Positions 45,916 to 55,116 of a DNA stretch of 64,000 nucleotides are shown here, piece by piece. The notes below the pieces were generated by a model, which saw nothing but the letters and a program-made list of their open reading frames with translations, was not told the DNA's origin and did no database searches. The stretch's first letter is position 1. Every line of letters begins with the position of its first letter. The DNA comes from Saprospiraceae bacterium (lineage in GTDB: Bacteria; Bacteroidota; Bacteroidia; Chitinophagales; Saprospiraceae): the NCBI GenBank assembly GCA_016715985.1, contig JADJXD010000001.1:4588001-4652000 (forward strand), in the 5' to 3' direction. The position numbers were made by a program, and so were the translations under genes.

Positions 45916-45916
45916 A

Positions 45917-46534
45917 ATGAATCTGACTACTTTCACAAAAGAACAGATCAGTAACATGGATCGGAGATTCAGGGCTACTTTTATCAATTCATTGGGAGGT
46001 TTTAAGTCTGTTGTTTTAGTGGGAACAAAAGATCCCGAAACAGGTAGCAATCTTGCTATAATGAGTTCCTTTTTTCATATTGGAGCTAATCCTGCTCTCT
46101 GTGGTCTCATTTTCAGGCCTGAATCCGAAGAAAGACATACCCTTAAAAATATTTTGAAAACAGGTAGCTACACCATTAATCACATCAGAGAAGAATTTAT
46201 TGCGCAGGCACATCAGACTTCAGCAAAATATCCATATGATGTCTCTGAGTTTGAAGTTACAGGCTTAAATGAATTTTTCCTGGATGATTTTCAAGCCCCT
46301 TTTGTATTGGAAAGTAGCATAAGACTGGGTGTTAATTTCAGAGAACGACATGATTTAACGATCAATGGTACAGTGATGATCCTCGGAGAAATCGTTTATG
46401 TGCATTGTCCGTCAGAATGTATCTCAGGTGATGGTTTTGTGAATCTGGAGAAAGCAGGAACTATTACCTGCAGCGGTCTTGATAGTTATCACAACACGAA
46501 GCTGATAAAAAGATTACCCTATGCGAAACCTTAG
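45917..46534 (+). CDS. Flavin reductase-like (flavoredoxin) protein
   Basis: 205 aa. FMN-binding split-barrel of the DIM6/NTAB type: R-A-T-F-I-N-S-L-G-G-F-K-S-V, N-L-A-I-M-S-S-F-F-H-I-G-A-N-P-A-L, Y-T-I-N-H-I, and H-Q-T-S-A-K-Y-P. Members bind FMN and reduce flavin or act as oxidoreductase partners. The donor and acceptor are unknown. It forms a two-gene unit with the TIGR03643 gene. Confidence 0.88.
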   Translation: MNLTTFTKEQISNMDRRFRATFINSLGGFKSVVLVGTKDPETGSNLAIMSSFFHIGANPALCGLIFRPESEERHTLKNILKTGSYTINHIREEFIAQAHQTSAKYPYDVSEFEVTGLNEFFLDDFQAPFVLESSIRLGVNFRERHDLTINGTVMILGEIVYVHCPSECISGDGFVNLEKAGTITCSGLDSYHNTKLIKRLPYAKP

Positions 46535-46665
46535 TTTTGAAATACGTTATGATATTAATTTCTTTTCTGTTTTGGTGCGTTGGCTAGGTTGCTCCTTTGG
46601 ATTTTATTGGTTTGGTTTTAAGCGTTTAGAAAAAATTTAAATGTGCCACCAATATCATTGGATTA

Positions 46666-49600
46666 TTATTCTTTTTTGTCTCCGTTTATTACTAATTCTT
46701 CTGCTAACAATTTAGCTTGGGTGATTACTGTGTCAACAGCTTTTTCTTGTAAATCTGGAGGATATCCGTGTAGTCTTAAAATACGTCTTATGTTTCGTCT
46801 TAATGCTGACTGCACGCTTTCCTTTATTGTCCAATCAATGGTCGTGCTGTTTCGAACTGTTTTTAAAAGTTCTTGTGCTATGTGTTTTAAAATATCATCA
46901 CCCAATATTTTTACTGCACTGTCGTTTACTTCCAAAGCCGTATAAAAAGCATATTCTCTATAATCTAAACCTAGGTCTTCACCACGTTTATTGGCATCTC
47001 GTATTTCATTTGCTAAAGGCACCAACCATTTTTCTATAAATTCTACACTATCTATTTGCCCATTATGGTAACGTTGTATGGCTTCTTCCAGTTTTTCAGA
47101 AAACTCTTTGCTTTGTACTAAATTAAATTTAGATTTTTGTTTTAATTCATCTCGAAGCAGTTTTTTCAATAATTCTACGGCTAGGTTTTTATGTTCCATG
47201 CCTTGTATTTCGTTCAGAAACGCTTCGTCCAAAATCCCAATATTTGGTTTTTTTAGCCCTACGGCATCAAATATATCTATAACATCTTCGCTCACTATTG
47301 CATCACTTACTATTTGCTTGATGGCAATGTCTATCTCAGCGTTGGTTTTTCCGCCGCCATCTATACGGGTTCGTTCGCTAAATTTATTAAGCCTAGCCCT
47401 GATGGCCTGAAACAAAGCTATATCATCTTTCAATGCATCTATTCTTTCATGGGTAGAAACCAAGGCATAGGCCTTTAATAATTTGGACGTGGTATCACAA
47501 AAGTTGTCGCTGCCATTTTCCTGACTTATGATGTAGTCTTGGGTAATATTGATGTACCGCAATTTTTCTTCGGGCTTTAAGGCAAAGAATTTTTTCCAAT
47601 CAAAAAACCGTAATTGATGTGTTATGCCTTCATAATATTCCAAGCATTTTGCCACCGCCAATTCATCATCTAATGTGGGTTGCCCTTGGCCACCACTGAT
47701 AGTGTACTCTACCAATGCTTCTTTTAAGTATTGAGCTAAACCTATATAATCTACAATCAAGCCTCCTTCTTTGGCATTGTTGAAAACTCGGTTAACTCGT
47801 GCAATAGACTGCATCAAATTGGCCCCTTGCATAGGTTTGTCAATGTACATGGTATGCAACACAGGGGCATCAAAACCAGTAAGCCACATATCCCGAACGA
47901 TTACAATTTTAAGTTCGTCGTTCTCATCTTTCAACCTTTCACCTATGGCTTTTCGTCTCAGCTTATTATGAATATGTGGTTGAAATGCTTCCACATCGGC
48001 ACTGGAGCCTGTCATGATTACTTTTATAACACCCTTGGTGTCGTCGTCATTGTGCCAGTGTGGTCGTAAGCTTATAATCTCATTATATAATTCCACACAT
48101 ATGCGGCGGCTCATGCACACAAACATGGCTTTACCTTCTATAACGCTGGTTCGTTTTTCAAAATGATTTATAAAGTCCAATGCAATTTTTTGCAATCTGT
48201 TTTTACTTCCAATCACGGCTTCAACACTACTCCATTTTGCCTTTATTTTTTGGGTAGTGGTGAGCTCTTCAGCCTCGGTAAGTGCATTAATAGCTTGGTC
48301 TAGTTCAAGCTTCTTTTGCTCTTCAATATTTATTTTTGCCACTCTACTTTCATAGTAAATGGGCACTGTGGCGCCATCTAATACCGCTTGTTGTATATCA
48401 TATACATCAATATATTCGCCAAAAATAGCCTTGGTGCTTTTGTCAGTACTGTCTACTGGCGTACCTGTAAAGCCTATATAAGATGCATTGGGCAAACTCT
48501 CTCTTAGCCTTCTGGCAAAACCATCCAATAAGCCATATTGGCTACGGTGAGCTTCGTCAGCAATGACGATAATATTATCTCTATTGCTGATAACTTTTGC
48601 TTTTTCTCCTATGTATTTTACTTTTGGTTCTGATGCGATTCCTTCTACTAATTCCTCATCATCTTCAATATCTTCATTGTTTTCTAATCCAAATTTTTGG
48701 ATAGTGGTAAACACAATACCTCCCGATGCAACATTCAATAATTCTTTGACATGCTCTCTGCTTTCGGCTTGCTTAGGCAATTGGCGGAGCAACTGATTAC
48801 AGTTTTTGAAGGTATCAAAAAGCTGATCGTCTAGGTCGTTTCTATCAGTGAGTATAACTAAGGTTGGGTTTTGCATGTGCAGGTTGGTGATGATTTTACC
48901 TGCATAAAAAACCATGCTCAAACTTTTACCACTGCCTTGGGTATGCCAAATTACACCTGCTTTCTTGCTGCCTTGTACTTGGGTAGCTTGCAAGGTAGTT
49001 TCAATTGCCTTATTTACAGCATAATACTGGTGGTACTGGGCTATCTTTTTTATGGTAACCTTCTCTGTTTTTTCATAGACTATAAAGTTTTGAATGGCAT
49101 TCAATAAGGTATTTTTATTGCATAACCCTTTTATTAGAAACTCCATTTGTAGGTCATGGCTATTCTCTATGTTGATACCATCGATGCTTTTCCAAGGTTT
49201 ATAATATTTAAAACTACTGCTGATCGTACCGTAAGCTGCACTCCAACCATCGCTTATGATATTAAGTGCATTAAACGTAAACAGGCTAGGTATGGCTTGC
49301 TGATAAGTTTTTATTTGATTGAAGGCACTGTTCAAATCGGCCAGCTCGCTTACCGCATTTTTTAACTCCATGACTACCAATGGCAAACCATTGATAAACA
49401 AAATAATATCAGGACGTTTGTTTTGACTACCTTCAATAATGGTGAATTGATTGATTGCTAAAAACTCATTGTTTTCTGCATGGGCAAAGTCAACGATATA
49501 CACTTTTTTGCCCCTTATGCCATCGGCTGTGCGTACTTCTACATCTACTCCTTCGGTAAGGTATTTATGAAATGTTTCGTTATTGATTAAAGCATCTGGA

Positions 49601-49836
49601 CTTTCGGTACGCAACACTTTTTTAAGCGCATCTTCTTTGGCATCTTGCCCAATGGTAGGGTTGAGTTTATCTATTGCATCACGCAAACGAGTAGTTAAAA
49701 CCACATCGGTATATTGTCTTTCGGGGTGTTCGCCATCAGGAGAAAGCATTGTCCCCAAAATATAAAAATAACCTAAATTTTGAAGATAAGATAGGGCAAT
49801 TTCCTCTATTTCGTTTTCGGTAATGCTATTTCTCAT
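46666..49836 (-). CDS. hsdR: Type I restriction endonuclease subunit R
   Basis: 1056 aa, complete. Nuclease domain with D143 and E157-L-K159 (P-D-I-I-L-F then V-V-M-E-L-K), helicase part with H-T-Q-G-S-G-K-S (301-305 for GSGKS), D427-E-A-H, F-T-G-T-P and Q-S-I-A-R-V-N-R, then the C-terminal HsdM-binding helices. It provides ATP-driven translocation and cleavage. It ends the operon, 1 bp after a PIN gene. Restriction would occur in the cytosol with hsdM and hsdS from the same transcript. Confidence 0.95.
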   Translation of the reverse strand: MRNSITENEIEEIALSYLQNLGYFYILGTMLSPDGEHPERQYTDVVLTTRLRDAIDKLNPTIGQDAKEDALKKVLRTESPDALINNETFHKYLTEGVDVEVRTADGIRGKKVYIVDFAHAENNEFLAINQFTIIEGSQNKRPDIILFINGLPLVVMELKNAVSELADLNSAFNQIKTYQQAIPSLFTFNALNIISDGWSAAYGTISSSFKYYKPWKSIDGINIENSHDLQMEFLIKGLCNKNTLLNAIQNFIVYEKTEKVTIKKIAQYHQYYAVNKAIETTLQATQVQGSKKAGVIWHTQGSGKSLSMVFYAGKIITNLHMQNPTLVILTDRNDLDDQLFDTFKNCNQLLRQLPKQAESREHVKELLNVASGGIVFTTIQKFGLENNEDIEDDEELVEGIASEPKVKYIGEKAKVISNRDNIIVIADEAHRSQYGLLDGFARRLRESLPNASYIGFTGTPVDSTDKSTKAIFGEYIDVYDIQQAVLDGATVPIYYESRVAKINIEEQKKLELDQAINALTEAEELTTTQKIKAKWSSVEAVIGSKNRLQKIALDFINHFEKRTSVIEGKAMFVCMSRRICVELYNEIISLRPHWHNDDDTKGVIKVIMTGSSADVEAFQPHIHNKLRRKAIGERLKDENDELKIVIVRDMWLTGFDAPVLHTMYIDKPMQGANLMQSIARVNRVFNNAKEGGLIVDYIGLAQYLKEALVEYTISGGQGQPTLDDELAVAKCLEYYEGITHQLRFFDWKKFFALKPEEKLRYINITQDYIISQENGSDNFCDTTSKLLKAYALVSTHERIDALKDDIALFQAIRARLNKFSERTRIDGGGKTNAEIDIAIKQIVSDAIVSEDVIDIFDAVGLKKPNIGILDEAFLNEIQGMEHKNLAVELLKKLLRDELKQKSKFNLVQSKEFSEKLEEAIQRYHNGQIDSVEFIEKWLVPLANEIRDANKRGEDLGLDYREYAFYTALEVNDSAVKILGDDILKHIAQELLKTVRNSTTIDWTIKESVQSALRRNIRRILRLHGYPPDLQEKAVDTVITQAKLLAEELVINGDKKE

Positions 49837-49837
49837 C

Positions 49838-50359
49838 CTACTTTAGGATATGGGGATTCCCTGTTAACATATCTAACCCACAATCTCTGAAATCTTTGTC
49901 ATTTGTAAGTAAAACAAAGTCGTTTTCTTCGCAAAGCGTTACGGTTGCTTTGTCCACAAAATCAAGTTCATCAACTGATAAAAAACTTTCTATTTCTTGG
50001 CTGTTAAAAGCTTTACCAACAACCTTGAATCGGGCTAGAATATCATTTTTTACGATGATATAGATGTCATCTAAAGCATCTTTTCCGTCTTCGCTGTTTC
50101 TAAAATCTTTGAATTTTTGGCCTGGATTTATCCTTTGATGTTCATTTCTCAAAATTCGATTGATGACTTCTGAAGTCACCAAAAAATCAACAAACAAATT
50201 ATTCCCTTGTCTTAATAAATTGCTGAATACACGAGCATAATTTTTCTCATAAGAATGTTGCCCTGTAGGCCAAAATAAATAAATCAATACCATAGCATCA
50301 AAAAAAATATTTCTGCCATTCAGTTGATCAACATCTTGTAATTTATATTTAGCTCCCAT
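49838..50359 (-). CDS. PIN-domain protein (third PIN of the R-M operon)
   Basis: 173 aa. PIN-like core: F-F-D21-A-M-V-L-I-Y-L-F at the start, V-T-S-E64-V-I-N-R-I, D-F-V-D136-K-A and L-L-T-N-D154-K-D-F near the end. These fit the acidic cluster of PIN ribonucleases. It follows the STAS-like gene by 3 bp and precedes hsdR by 1 bp. With the GHKL ATPase and STAS-like genes just upstream it forms a three-gene module. A toxic RNase kept in check by its partners is inferred. Confidence 0.82.
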   Translation of the reverse strand: MGAKYKLQDVDQLNGRNIFFDAMVLIYLFWPTGQHSYEKNYARVFSNLLRQGNNLFVDFLVTSEVINRILRNEHQRINPGQKFKDFRNSEDGKDALDDIYIIVKNDILARFKVVGKAFNSQEIESFLSVDELDFVDKATVTLCEENDFVLLTNDKDFRDCGLDMLTGNPHILK

Positions 50360-50362
50360 AAG

Positions 50363-50710
50363 TCATCCTTCTGTTATTTCGTCAATGCTTCTTTGTAGGG
50401 CTTCAGGATCATTGTAATACAACTTAGCAGTAATTACAACTCTTTTTAAAGCTACTTTTCCTGATTCTGTCAAATCTGAAACACTTAGGTTTGCCTTGAT
50501 AAATTCTTCTGAATGGTCTTTATATAGCTGACCGACTGCTGTATTTAAAAAAGCGGTTGTTAACATTTCTATATTCTGAAAGGAAAGGTGAACTTTTTTA
50601 TTTTCTTTAAATGCTTTTAAAATCAGCTCAAAAACCTTTTGGCCATCTTCGGCTTCGACACCATATACATCTCCTATGGTGTTTACTATGTTTATTATTA
50701 TATTATCCAT
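50363..50710 (-). CDS. STAS-like DUF4325 protein
   Basis: 115 aa from the Met at 50710 (MDNIIINIV). The longer frame from 50728 would overlap the ATPase gene by 14 bp. Features: G-Q-K-V-F-E-L-I-L-K-A-F-K-E-N, V-H-L-S-F-Q-N-I-E-M-L-T-T-A-F-L-N-T-A-V-G-Q-L-Y. This is the DUF4325 pattern, related to anti-anti-sigma STAS domains. It is placed directly after a GHKL ATPase, as in anti-sigma/anti-anti-sigma pairs, and before a PIN gene. Confidence 0.85.
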   Translation of the reverse strand: MDNIIINIVNTIGDVYGVEAEDGQKVFELILKAFKENKKVHLSFQNIEMLTTAFLNTAVGQLYKDHSEEFIKANLSVSDLTESGKVALKRVVITAKLYYNDPEALQRSIDEITEG

Positions 50711-50714
50711 TTTA

Positions 50715-51581
50715 TTAAAATATATCATCTAATTCTATTTCGCTTTTTAGCGAATAATTATTATTATCATCTGTATTAAACTGCAAATTTACAATTGTTC
50801 CAGGAAATTCACCGTCAAAAGTCCTTGTTACCTGATCAGATTCATCAAATTGGTAAAAACCATCATAGCTTATTATTTGCATTTTACCTTTATTCAATCT
50901 TATGAATTCTCTAAGTACAGCCAACCCAATACCTCCAGATACGCCAACTTTAGTGGTCTTTTTGTCTTGAACTGCCCATGTGATAGCTTGTACTGCACTA
51001 AGATTACTACTAAACCGTTTATTTATTATTTCTTTAAAACCGACACCTGTGTCAACAATGGTGAATTCGATTTTGTTTTTAATAGGATAAAATTGTCCAC
51101 ATGTGTAAATAAAGTCACTTTTACTATGTATTTGTGCATTTACAAATATCTCATATATACCTTCCACCATTTTTTCTTTAACCCCTTGACTCATTTTGGG
51201 TAAATCTGCCATATGGCCTTCAATGAGTTCTTCTATCACATAATTTTTAAAATACTTACCATCCGTGGGTTTTAGTTTCTGAAATTTTATTGTTGTTTTA
51301 TTATGGTCGATGGCTCGTTGCTTACCATAATAGGTAAGGAAATCGTTTTTGAGCAAAATTGCTTCTATCTGTGAGCTTATATTGTCAAAATAAACACGGT
51401 TAAGATTTGATGTAAATTTATCCAAGACTGCGCCAAGGGCTGCGCTCATATTTGCAGCAAAAAAGTTGAATAAATTGAGATGTATTTCGTCAAAAAATTG
51501 GTTTTTATTATTTTCATAGAAAGTAATCAACTTTTGATAACTCTCAAATGTGTTATTTATACTTGTTAGATTATTGATCAT
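50715..51581 (-). CDS. GHKL-type ATP-binding protein (no kinase His box)
   Basis: 288 aa. N-box E144-I-F-V-N148-A, G1 D177-T-G-V-G-F and G2 G-G-I-G-L at 216-220, so it is a Bergerat-fold ATPase. The first 130 residues are helical and carry no HisKA motif, no PAS and no membrane helix. With the DUF4325 gene that follows it resembles a SpoIIAB-like switch. The start overlaps the hsdS stop by 4 bp. Confidence 0.86.
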   Translation of the reverse strand: MINNLTSINNTFESYQKLITFYENNKNQFFDEIHLNLFNFFAANMSAALGAVLDKFTSNLNRVYFDNISSQIEAILLKNDFLTYYGKQRAIDHNKTTIKFQKLKPTDGKYFKNYVIEELIEGHMADLPKMSQGVKEKMVEGIYEIFVNAQIHSKSDFIYTCGQFYPIKNKIEFTIVDTGVGFKEIINKRFSSNLSAVQAITWAVQDKKTTKVGVSGGIGLAVLREFIRLNKGKMQIISYDGFYQFDESDQVTRTFDGEFPGTIVNLQFNTDDNNNYSLKSEIELDDIF

Positions 51582-52705
51582 CTTATTTCTAATTTGCCAC
51601 TCATCAACTTTGGTAATAAAGTATCTCGGGTTTGGGTTAATGATTGAATTTGAAATTGGTTTGTTAAGATTTTTTCATACAACGGTGTAACTACCTTTTC
51701 AAAATCCCTGATTACTTTTTCATCTGGGATTATTACTTCCATTTCTTGAAATGTTTTAGTTGTTATTGTGTCAAATACAGTTCCATATGAAAACGCTTTC
51801 ATCATCAATATCATATTTTCAACCATTAGGAATAAAAAATAATCATTATTTGAATTAGACTTTAATCCATAATTTGATTGACTAATAGCCATTTCTTTTG
51901 AAAGAATACAATAGTTTCCAACTGTTCCTCTTGCCGAAATAATAGTAGTGAATTTCGGAAGTAATTTTGCCGCACTTTTCTTAATTCCTAATTCTGTAAT
52001 TGTCTTTTCTGTTTCGATTATAAATTGATTATTATTACTTGTAATATCTTTTGCGGAAATCCAATTAATTGAGCCGTTCCAATATTCCTCTGTATCTGTT
52101 TTTGGCGTGCCCCCACTTAATAATATTGCTATTTCTAAAACACTTCCCATTCTCCAACCCTTCGGCAAACCATTTTCTAATACACCATCAAAGTTTGGAA
52201 AGTTGAAGTTTACAAACCATTCTTTAAACAGGGCTTGTGCCATTGCTTCAAGGGTTTGGTTCATTTCGTGGTTGAGTTCTATTTTGTCGTCAAGCGAAGT
52301 AAGGATTTGGGCGATTTGAGTTTGGGTTTCTTCATCTGGTACATTTATTTCAACCTTATTTAAAACCTCTGTTGTTAAACTCGGTACAGCCGAACCAACA
52401 TTCATTGAAGCTAAATCCATTGACTTTAAAAGATAGTACAAATACTTTCCGTTGTTACCTGCTTTAATTTTGGTGTAAAACATAGTATCAACAGACCAAA
52501 AAGGAATGTTGAGATAAAACAAATTGCTCAAAGTTCCTTTTCGTGGTATCAAAATGCTTTCTTGTTCATATAATGGCGTATCAACATATCGCATAATTCC
52601 GCCCGAACCGTATAAAGGGATTTTCCCATCAGCCAAATGCTTATGGTCTTTGCCGTATTTTATTTCGACAAGTTCACTTAGCTTATATGTTTTCCAATCA
52701 CTCAT
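51578..52705 (-). CDS. hsdS: Type I restriction-modification specificity subunit
   Basis: 375 aa with two target-recognition halves. TRD1 region (about 1-130, beginning W-K-T-Y-K-L-S-E-L-V-E-I-K-Y-G-K) is followed by conserved helix Q-T-Q-I-A-Q-I-L-T-S-L-D-D-K-I-E-L-N, then TRD2 (W-R-M-G-S-V-L-E-I) and a final helix ending L-L-P-K-L-M-S-G-K-L-E. It sets the bipartite DNA target of both methylation and cleavage; the target is not predictable by eye. It overlaps the upstream PIN gene and the downstream ATPase gene by 4 bp each. Confidence 0.94.
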   Translation of the reverse strand: MSDWKTYKLSELVEIKYGKDHKHLADGKIPLYGSGGIMRYVDTPLYEQESILIPRKGTLSNLFYLNIPFWSVDTMFYTKIKAGNNGKYLYYLLKSMDLASMNVGSAVPSLTTEVLNKVEINVPDEETQTQIAQILTSLDDKIELNHEMNQTLEAMAQALFKEWFVNFNFPNFDGVLENGLPKGWRMGSVLEIAILLSGGTPKTDTEEYWNGSINWISAKDITSNNNQFIIETEKTITELGIKKSAAKLLPKFTTIISARGTVGNYCILSKEMAISQSNYGLKSNSNNDYFLFLMVENMILMMKAFSYGTVFDTITTKTFQEMEVIIPDEKVIRDFEKVVTPLYEKILTNQFQIQSLTQTRDTLLPKLMSGKLEIR

Positions 52706-53709
52706 TGTAATTCAATATCGTATTCAGTTGAAATAATTTCTTTGGTTTCATCATCCCAAAGCATAGTTAATCCTTCTACAGGCTGCACCATTTTTTCACC
52801 ATCTTTTGTAAAATGAATATTGATAATAGAAGAAACCAGGAGGTTTTCTACTTCATCTTCATTTGGAGATAGACGGCTAACATTTTTGCAAATGTCAGCA
52901 ATGATGTAATTCTCAATTGTGAATTCTTTGCCTTCCATTAGAATTACCGTCATAGTGTTCAAATTGTCTCTCAGGTAATCGGTAAAATATTCTGTTTGTG
53001 CAAAATCGTGTATGGTTCTTTCTTTAATGTAGTTGTCGTAATCTTTTTGTATGTCAGCCAACACATTGTTCTCATCTTGCAAAATATTAATGTGGCGTTC
53101 CCATTTGGCTTTAAACTCAATCTCACAATTTTTGTAATCTCCATCTTTGGAAACAAAAATTACTTTGTTGTAGTCGGTGACACCCTCAAAGTGCATAAGG
53201 CTTTCCCAAACCAAGTTATCTTTAAATCCTGCATCCTTGTATTTGCCTGAATGAGCAAAGGGCTTCTTCTTACTTTCGTCTTTCATTACCCTCTTCATCA
53301 TACTTTGCAGAACAGTGTTGGCAAGTTCATCTTTAATCTTCAACAGTTTTATTTCTTTGGTTGCCAAGTATTCATCGGCTTTTTCTTTGATAAACATAGT
53401 GCAATCAAATTCAACTTCTGGCAAAGCAATTTCTGAAATATGCGGCATTCCAGAAAGGCGTTTGGCTAGCTTTTGAAATTCTACAATATCAGTTTTGTAT
53501 TGTCTGTGCTTTTGGTCTTTCAGTTCTTCAATAGCCCAAGTAGGAATAGCAATATGAATATCTTTGTTTAGATTTTTCTCTAAAATAAATTCTTCAATCA
53601 CCTGAAACGGTCTGCCGAAAGCAAAAAAGCTATACGCCACTTCTCCTGCTTCGGTGCTTCGCAGAGAATTGGTATCAAAAACGATTAATGTTTTTAGTTT
53701 GTAGCTCAT
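52702..53709 (-). CDS. PIN-domain protein of the DUF4935 type
   Basis: 335 aa. N-terminal PIN core with D12-T-N, acidic E61-E62 in A-I-E-E-L-K-D, D159/D164 (K-Y-K-D-A-G-F-K-D-N-L-V-W-E) and F-V-S-K-D189-G-D; a C-terminal region of about 130 residues follows that I do not recognise. The K-D-N-L-V-W-E pattern fits the DUF4935 branch. It overlaps the preceding PIN gene and hsdS by 4 bp each, so expression is coupled to the R-M system. Likely an RNase; target unknown. Confidence 0.8.
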   Translation of the reverse strand: MSYKLKTLIVFDTNSLRSTEAGEVAYSFFAFGRPFQVIEEFILEKNLNKDIHIAIPTWAIEELKDQKHRQYKTDIVEFQKLAKRLSGMPHISEIALPEVEFDCTMFIKEKADEYLATKEIKLLKIKDELANTVLQSMMKRVMKDESKKKPFAHSGKYKDAGFKDNLVWESLMHFEGVTDYNKVIFVSKDGDYKNCEIEFKAKWERHINILQDENNVLADIQKDYDNYIKERTIHDFAQTEYFTDYLRDNLNTMTVILMEGKEFTIENYIIADICKNVSRLSPNEDEVENLLVSSIINIHFTKDGEKMVQPVEGLTMLWDDETKEIISTEYDIELQ

Positions 53710-54164
53710 ACTATTTTCATTACATTCATCATTGTATCATCTAAATGGTCAAAATCTCCATCAGTGGTCATTAACGGAATATCAAGAGAATAGGCAGTTG
53801 CAGCAATCCAAAGGTCGTTTTTGCCCATCTTTCTGGCTGATCCATTGAGAAGATTACCACTTTTGTCTTTGATTTTCCGCTTTGAGAATGCGTCAATTTC
53901 GGTATATGAGTCAATTAGTAACTGGTCAGCATTGGAAATGTCGATATAAGTAATTTCTTCAAGTATCTTGCTAAGCCGATCAATTTTAGGCTTGCCCCAA
54001 TTGTTTTGAGCGATAAAAGATTCTAATTCTGCCTTTGTAGCAACCGAAACAATAACATTTGCTCCTTCATCATACTTTTCAAGCTCTTCAAGACATTTTT
54101 TACCCGTGGCTGTTTCTCTTACAATGTGAATGAATACACAGGTATCTATTACGATATTTTTCAT
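53706..54164 (-). CDS. VapC-like PIN-domain ribonuclease
   Basis: 152 aa. Four acidic active-site positions are visible: D7 in V-I-D-T-C-V-F, E46 in K-A-E-L-E-S-F, D117 in N-D-L-W-I-A-A-T-A, and D135 in T-T-D-G-D-F-D. This is a full VapC-like PIN. No classical VapB antitoxin is next to it; the 313-aa unknown protein upstream (4-bp overlap) is the best candidate partner. Confidence 0.88.
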   Translation of the reverse strand: MKNIVIDTCVFIHIVRETATGKKCLEELEKYDEGANVIVSVATKAELESFIAQNNWGKPKIDRLSKILEEITYIDISNADQLLIDSYTEIDAFSKRKIKDKSGNLLNGSARKMGKNDLWIAATAYSLDIPLMTTDGDFDHLDDTMMNVMKIV

Positions 54165-55102
54165 CTGTGAATATCTTTAAGCATTTCTTTGAATTGTTCA
54201 TCATTGATTTCATCTTTCAACAAGCCCGAAATACTTTTTAAGGCTGAAAGCGAGCTTGATTTTTTTGTCTTCTTAGCTTGAAACAGTAATTGTTGATGGG
54301 CAGTCATTGCTGTAGGTTTTTTAGAGAAGAATTTATCTCTTGCTCCCGGCTCGCTATATTCTTGTATTTCCACAAAACTCAATTGACCGTTTGGTTTGTA
54401 ATGAGCCATTCCTGAAATAGTTACTTCCTTGCCCATAAAGCTGACAATTTTTTCAATGACGGTTTTGTCGTTGGCAAACACATTTACAAAACCTTGTTCT
54501 GTCTGTAAACCAAGTTTTCCTTTGGAAACCTTCATTTCATCCAATTGACCGTTTACGATTACCTTTTTAGGCTCAGGTATGCTGTCTTCCAACAGTCCTA
54601 TTTTCTGAAAATCATCTTTTGTCAGGCGAACTTCTGCAATTGTTCCCCGATTAGCCATATAGAAAATTTCATTATCACTAATGAAGTTCTTCTTAAAACT
54701 CATTAATGATTTCAATAGTGGTTTGTCTAAGTCTGCATCTTCGCTTTCATCATTCAGGGCTGTTTGAAAAGAATGTATTACCAACGCCATTGGGGTTAAT
54801 TGTAAAACTTCTTCTCGTGGTTTAAACATATCCATTTGAACCCCTTTGATGGTTTCCGAAAAGTGAGCACAGTCAATAGTGAGTGAAGTACCATCATAAC
54901 CGCTTCCCGAAATACTTTGCAAACGCATTCCCAAAGCCTTTTTTAAGTTCTTATCAGGTATAATGTCACTAAATCCACGCAACCTGAACATTAATGCTTT
55001 GGTCGCAATGTCTTTGGTAGATTTTGTCAACAGGTTTAGTCGGTCAAACTCCAATAACCCATTGTCTTCATCTTCGCCTACTATTTTTATATCGTAATTC
55101 AT
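54161..55102 (-). CDS. Unknown protein between hsdM and the PIN genes
   Basis: 313 aa, soluble. I do not recognise a family. The N-terminal 150 residues are mixed alpha/beta; residues about 190-270 (K-V-I-V-N-G-Q-L-D-E, F-V-N-V-F-A-N-D, K-E-V-T-I-S-G-M-A-H-Y) look like an OB-fold-like beta barrel; the last 50 residues are a Lys/Ser-rich helix. It lies 14 bp after hsdM and overlaps the next PIN gene by 4 bp. The position suggests an antitoxin, sensor or nucleic-acid-binding partner of the PIN proteins. Confidence 0.75.
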   Translation of the reverse strand: MNYDIKIVGEDEDNGLLEFDRLNLLTKSTKDIATKALMFRLRGFSDIIPDKNLKKALGMRLQSISGSGYDGTSLTIDCAHFSETIKGVQMDMFKPREEVLQLTPMALVIHSFQTALNDESEDADLDKPLLKSLMSFKKNFISDNEIFYMANRGTIAEVRLTKDDFQKIGLLEDSIPEPKKVIVNGQLDEMKVSKGKLGLQTEQGFVNVFANDKTVIEKIVSFMGKEVTISGMAHYKPNGQLSFVEIQEYSEPGARDKFFSKKPTAMTAHQQLLFQAKKTKKSSSLSALKSISGLLKDEINDEQFKEMLKDIHR

Positions 55103-55116
55103 TGTCTTATTTCAGT

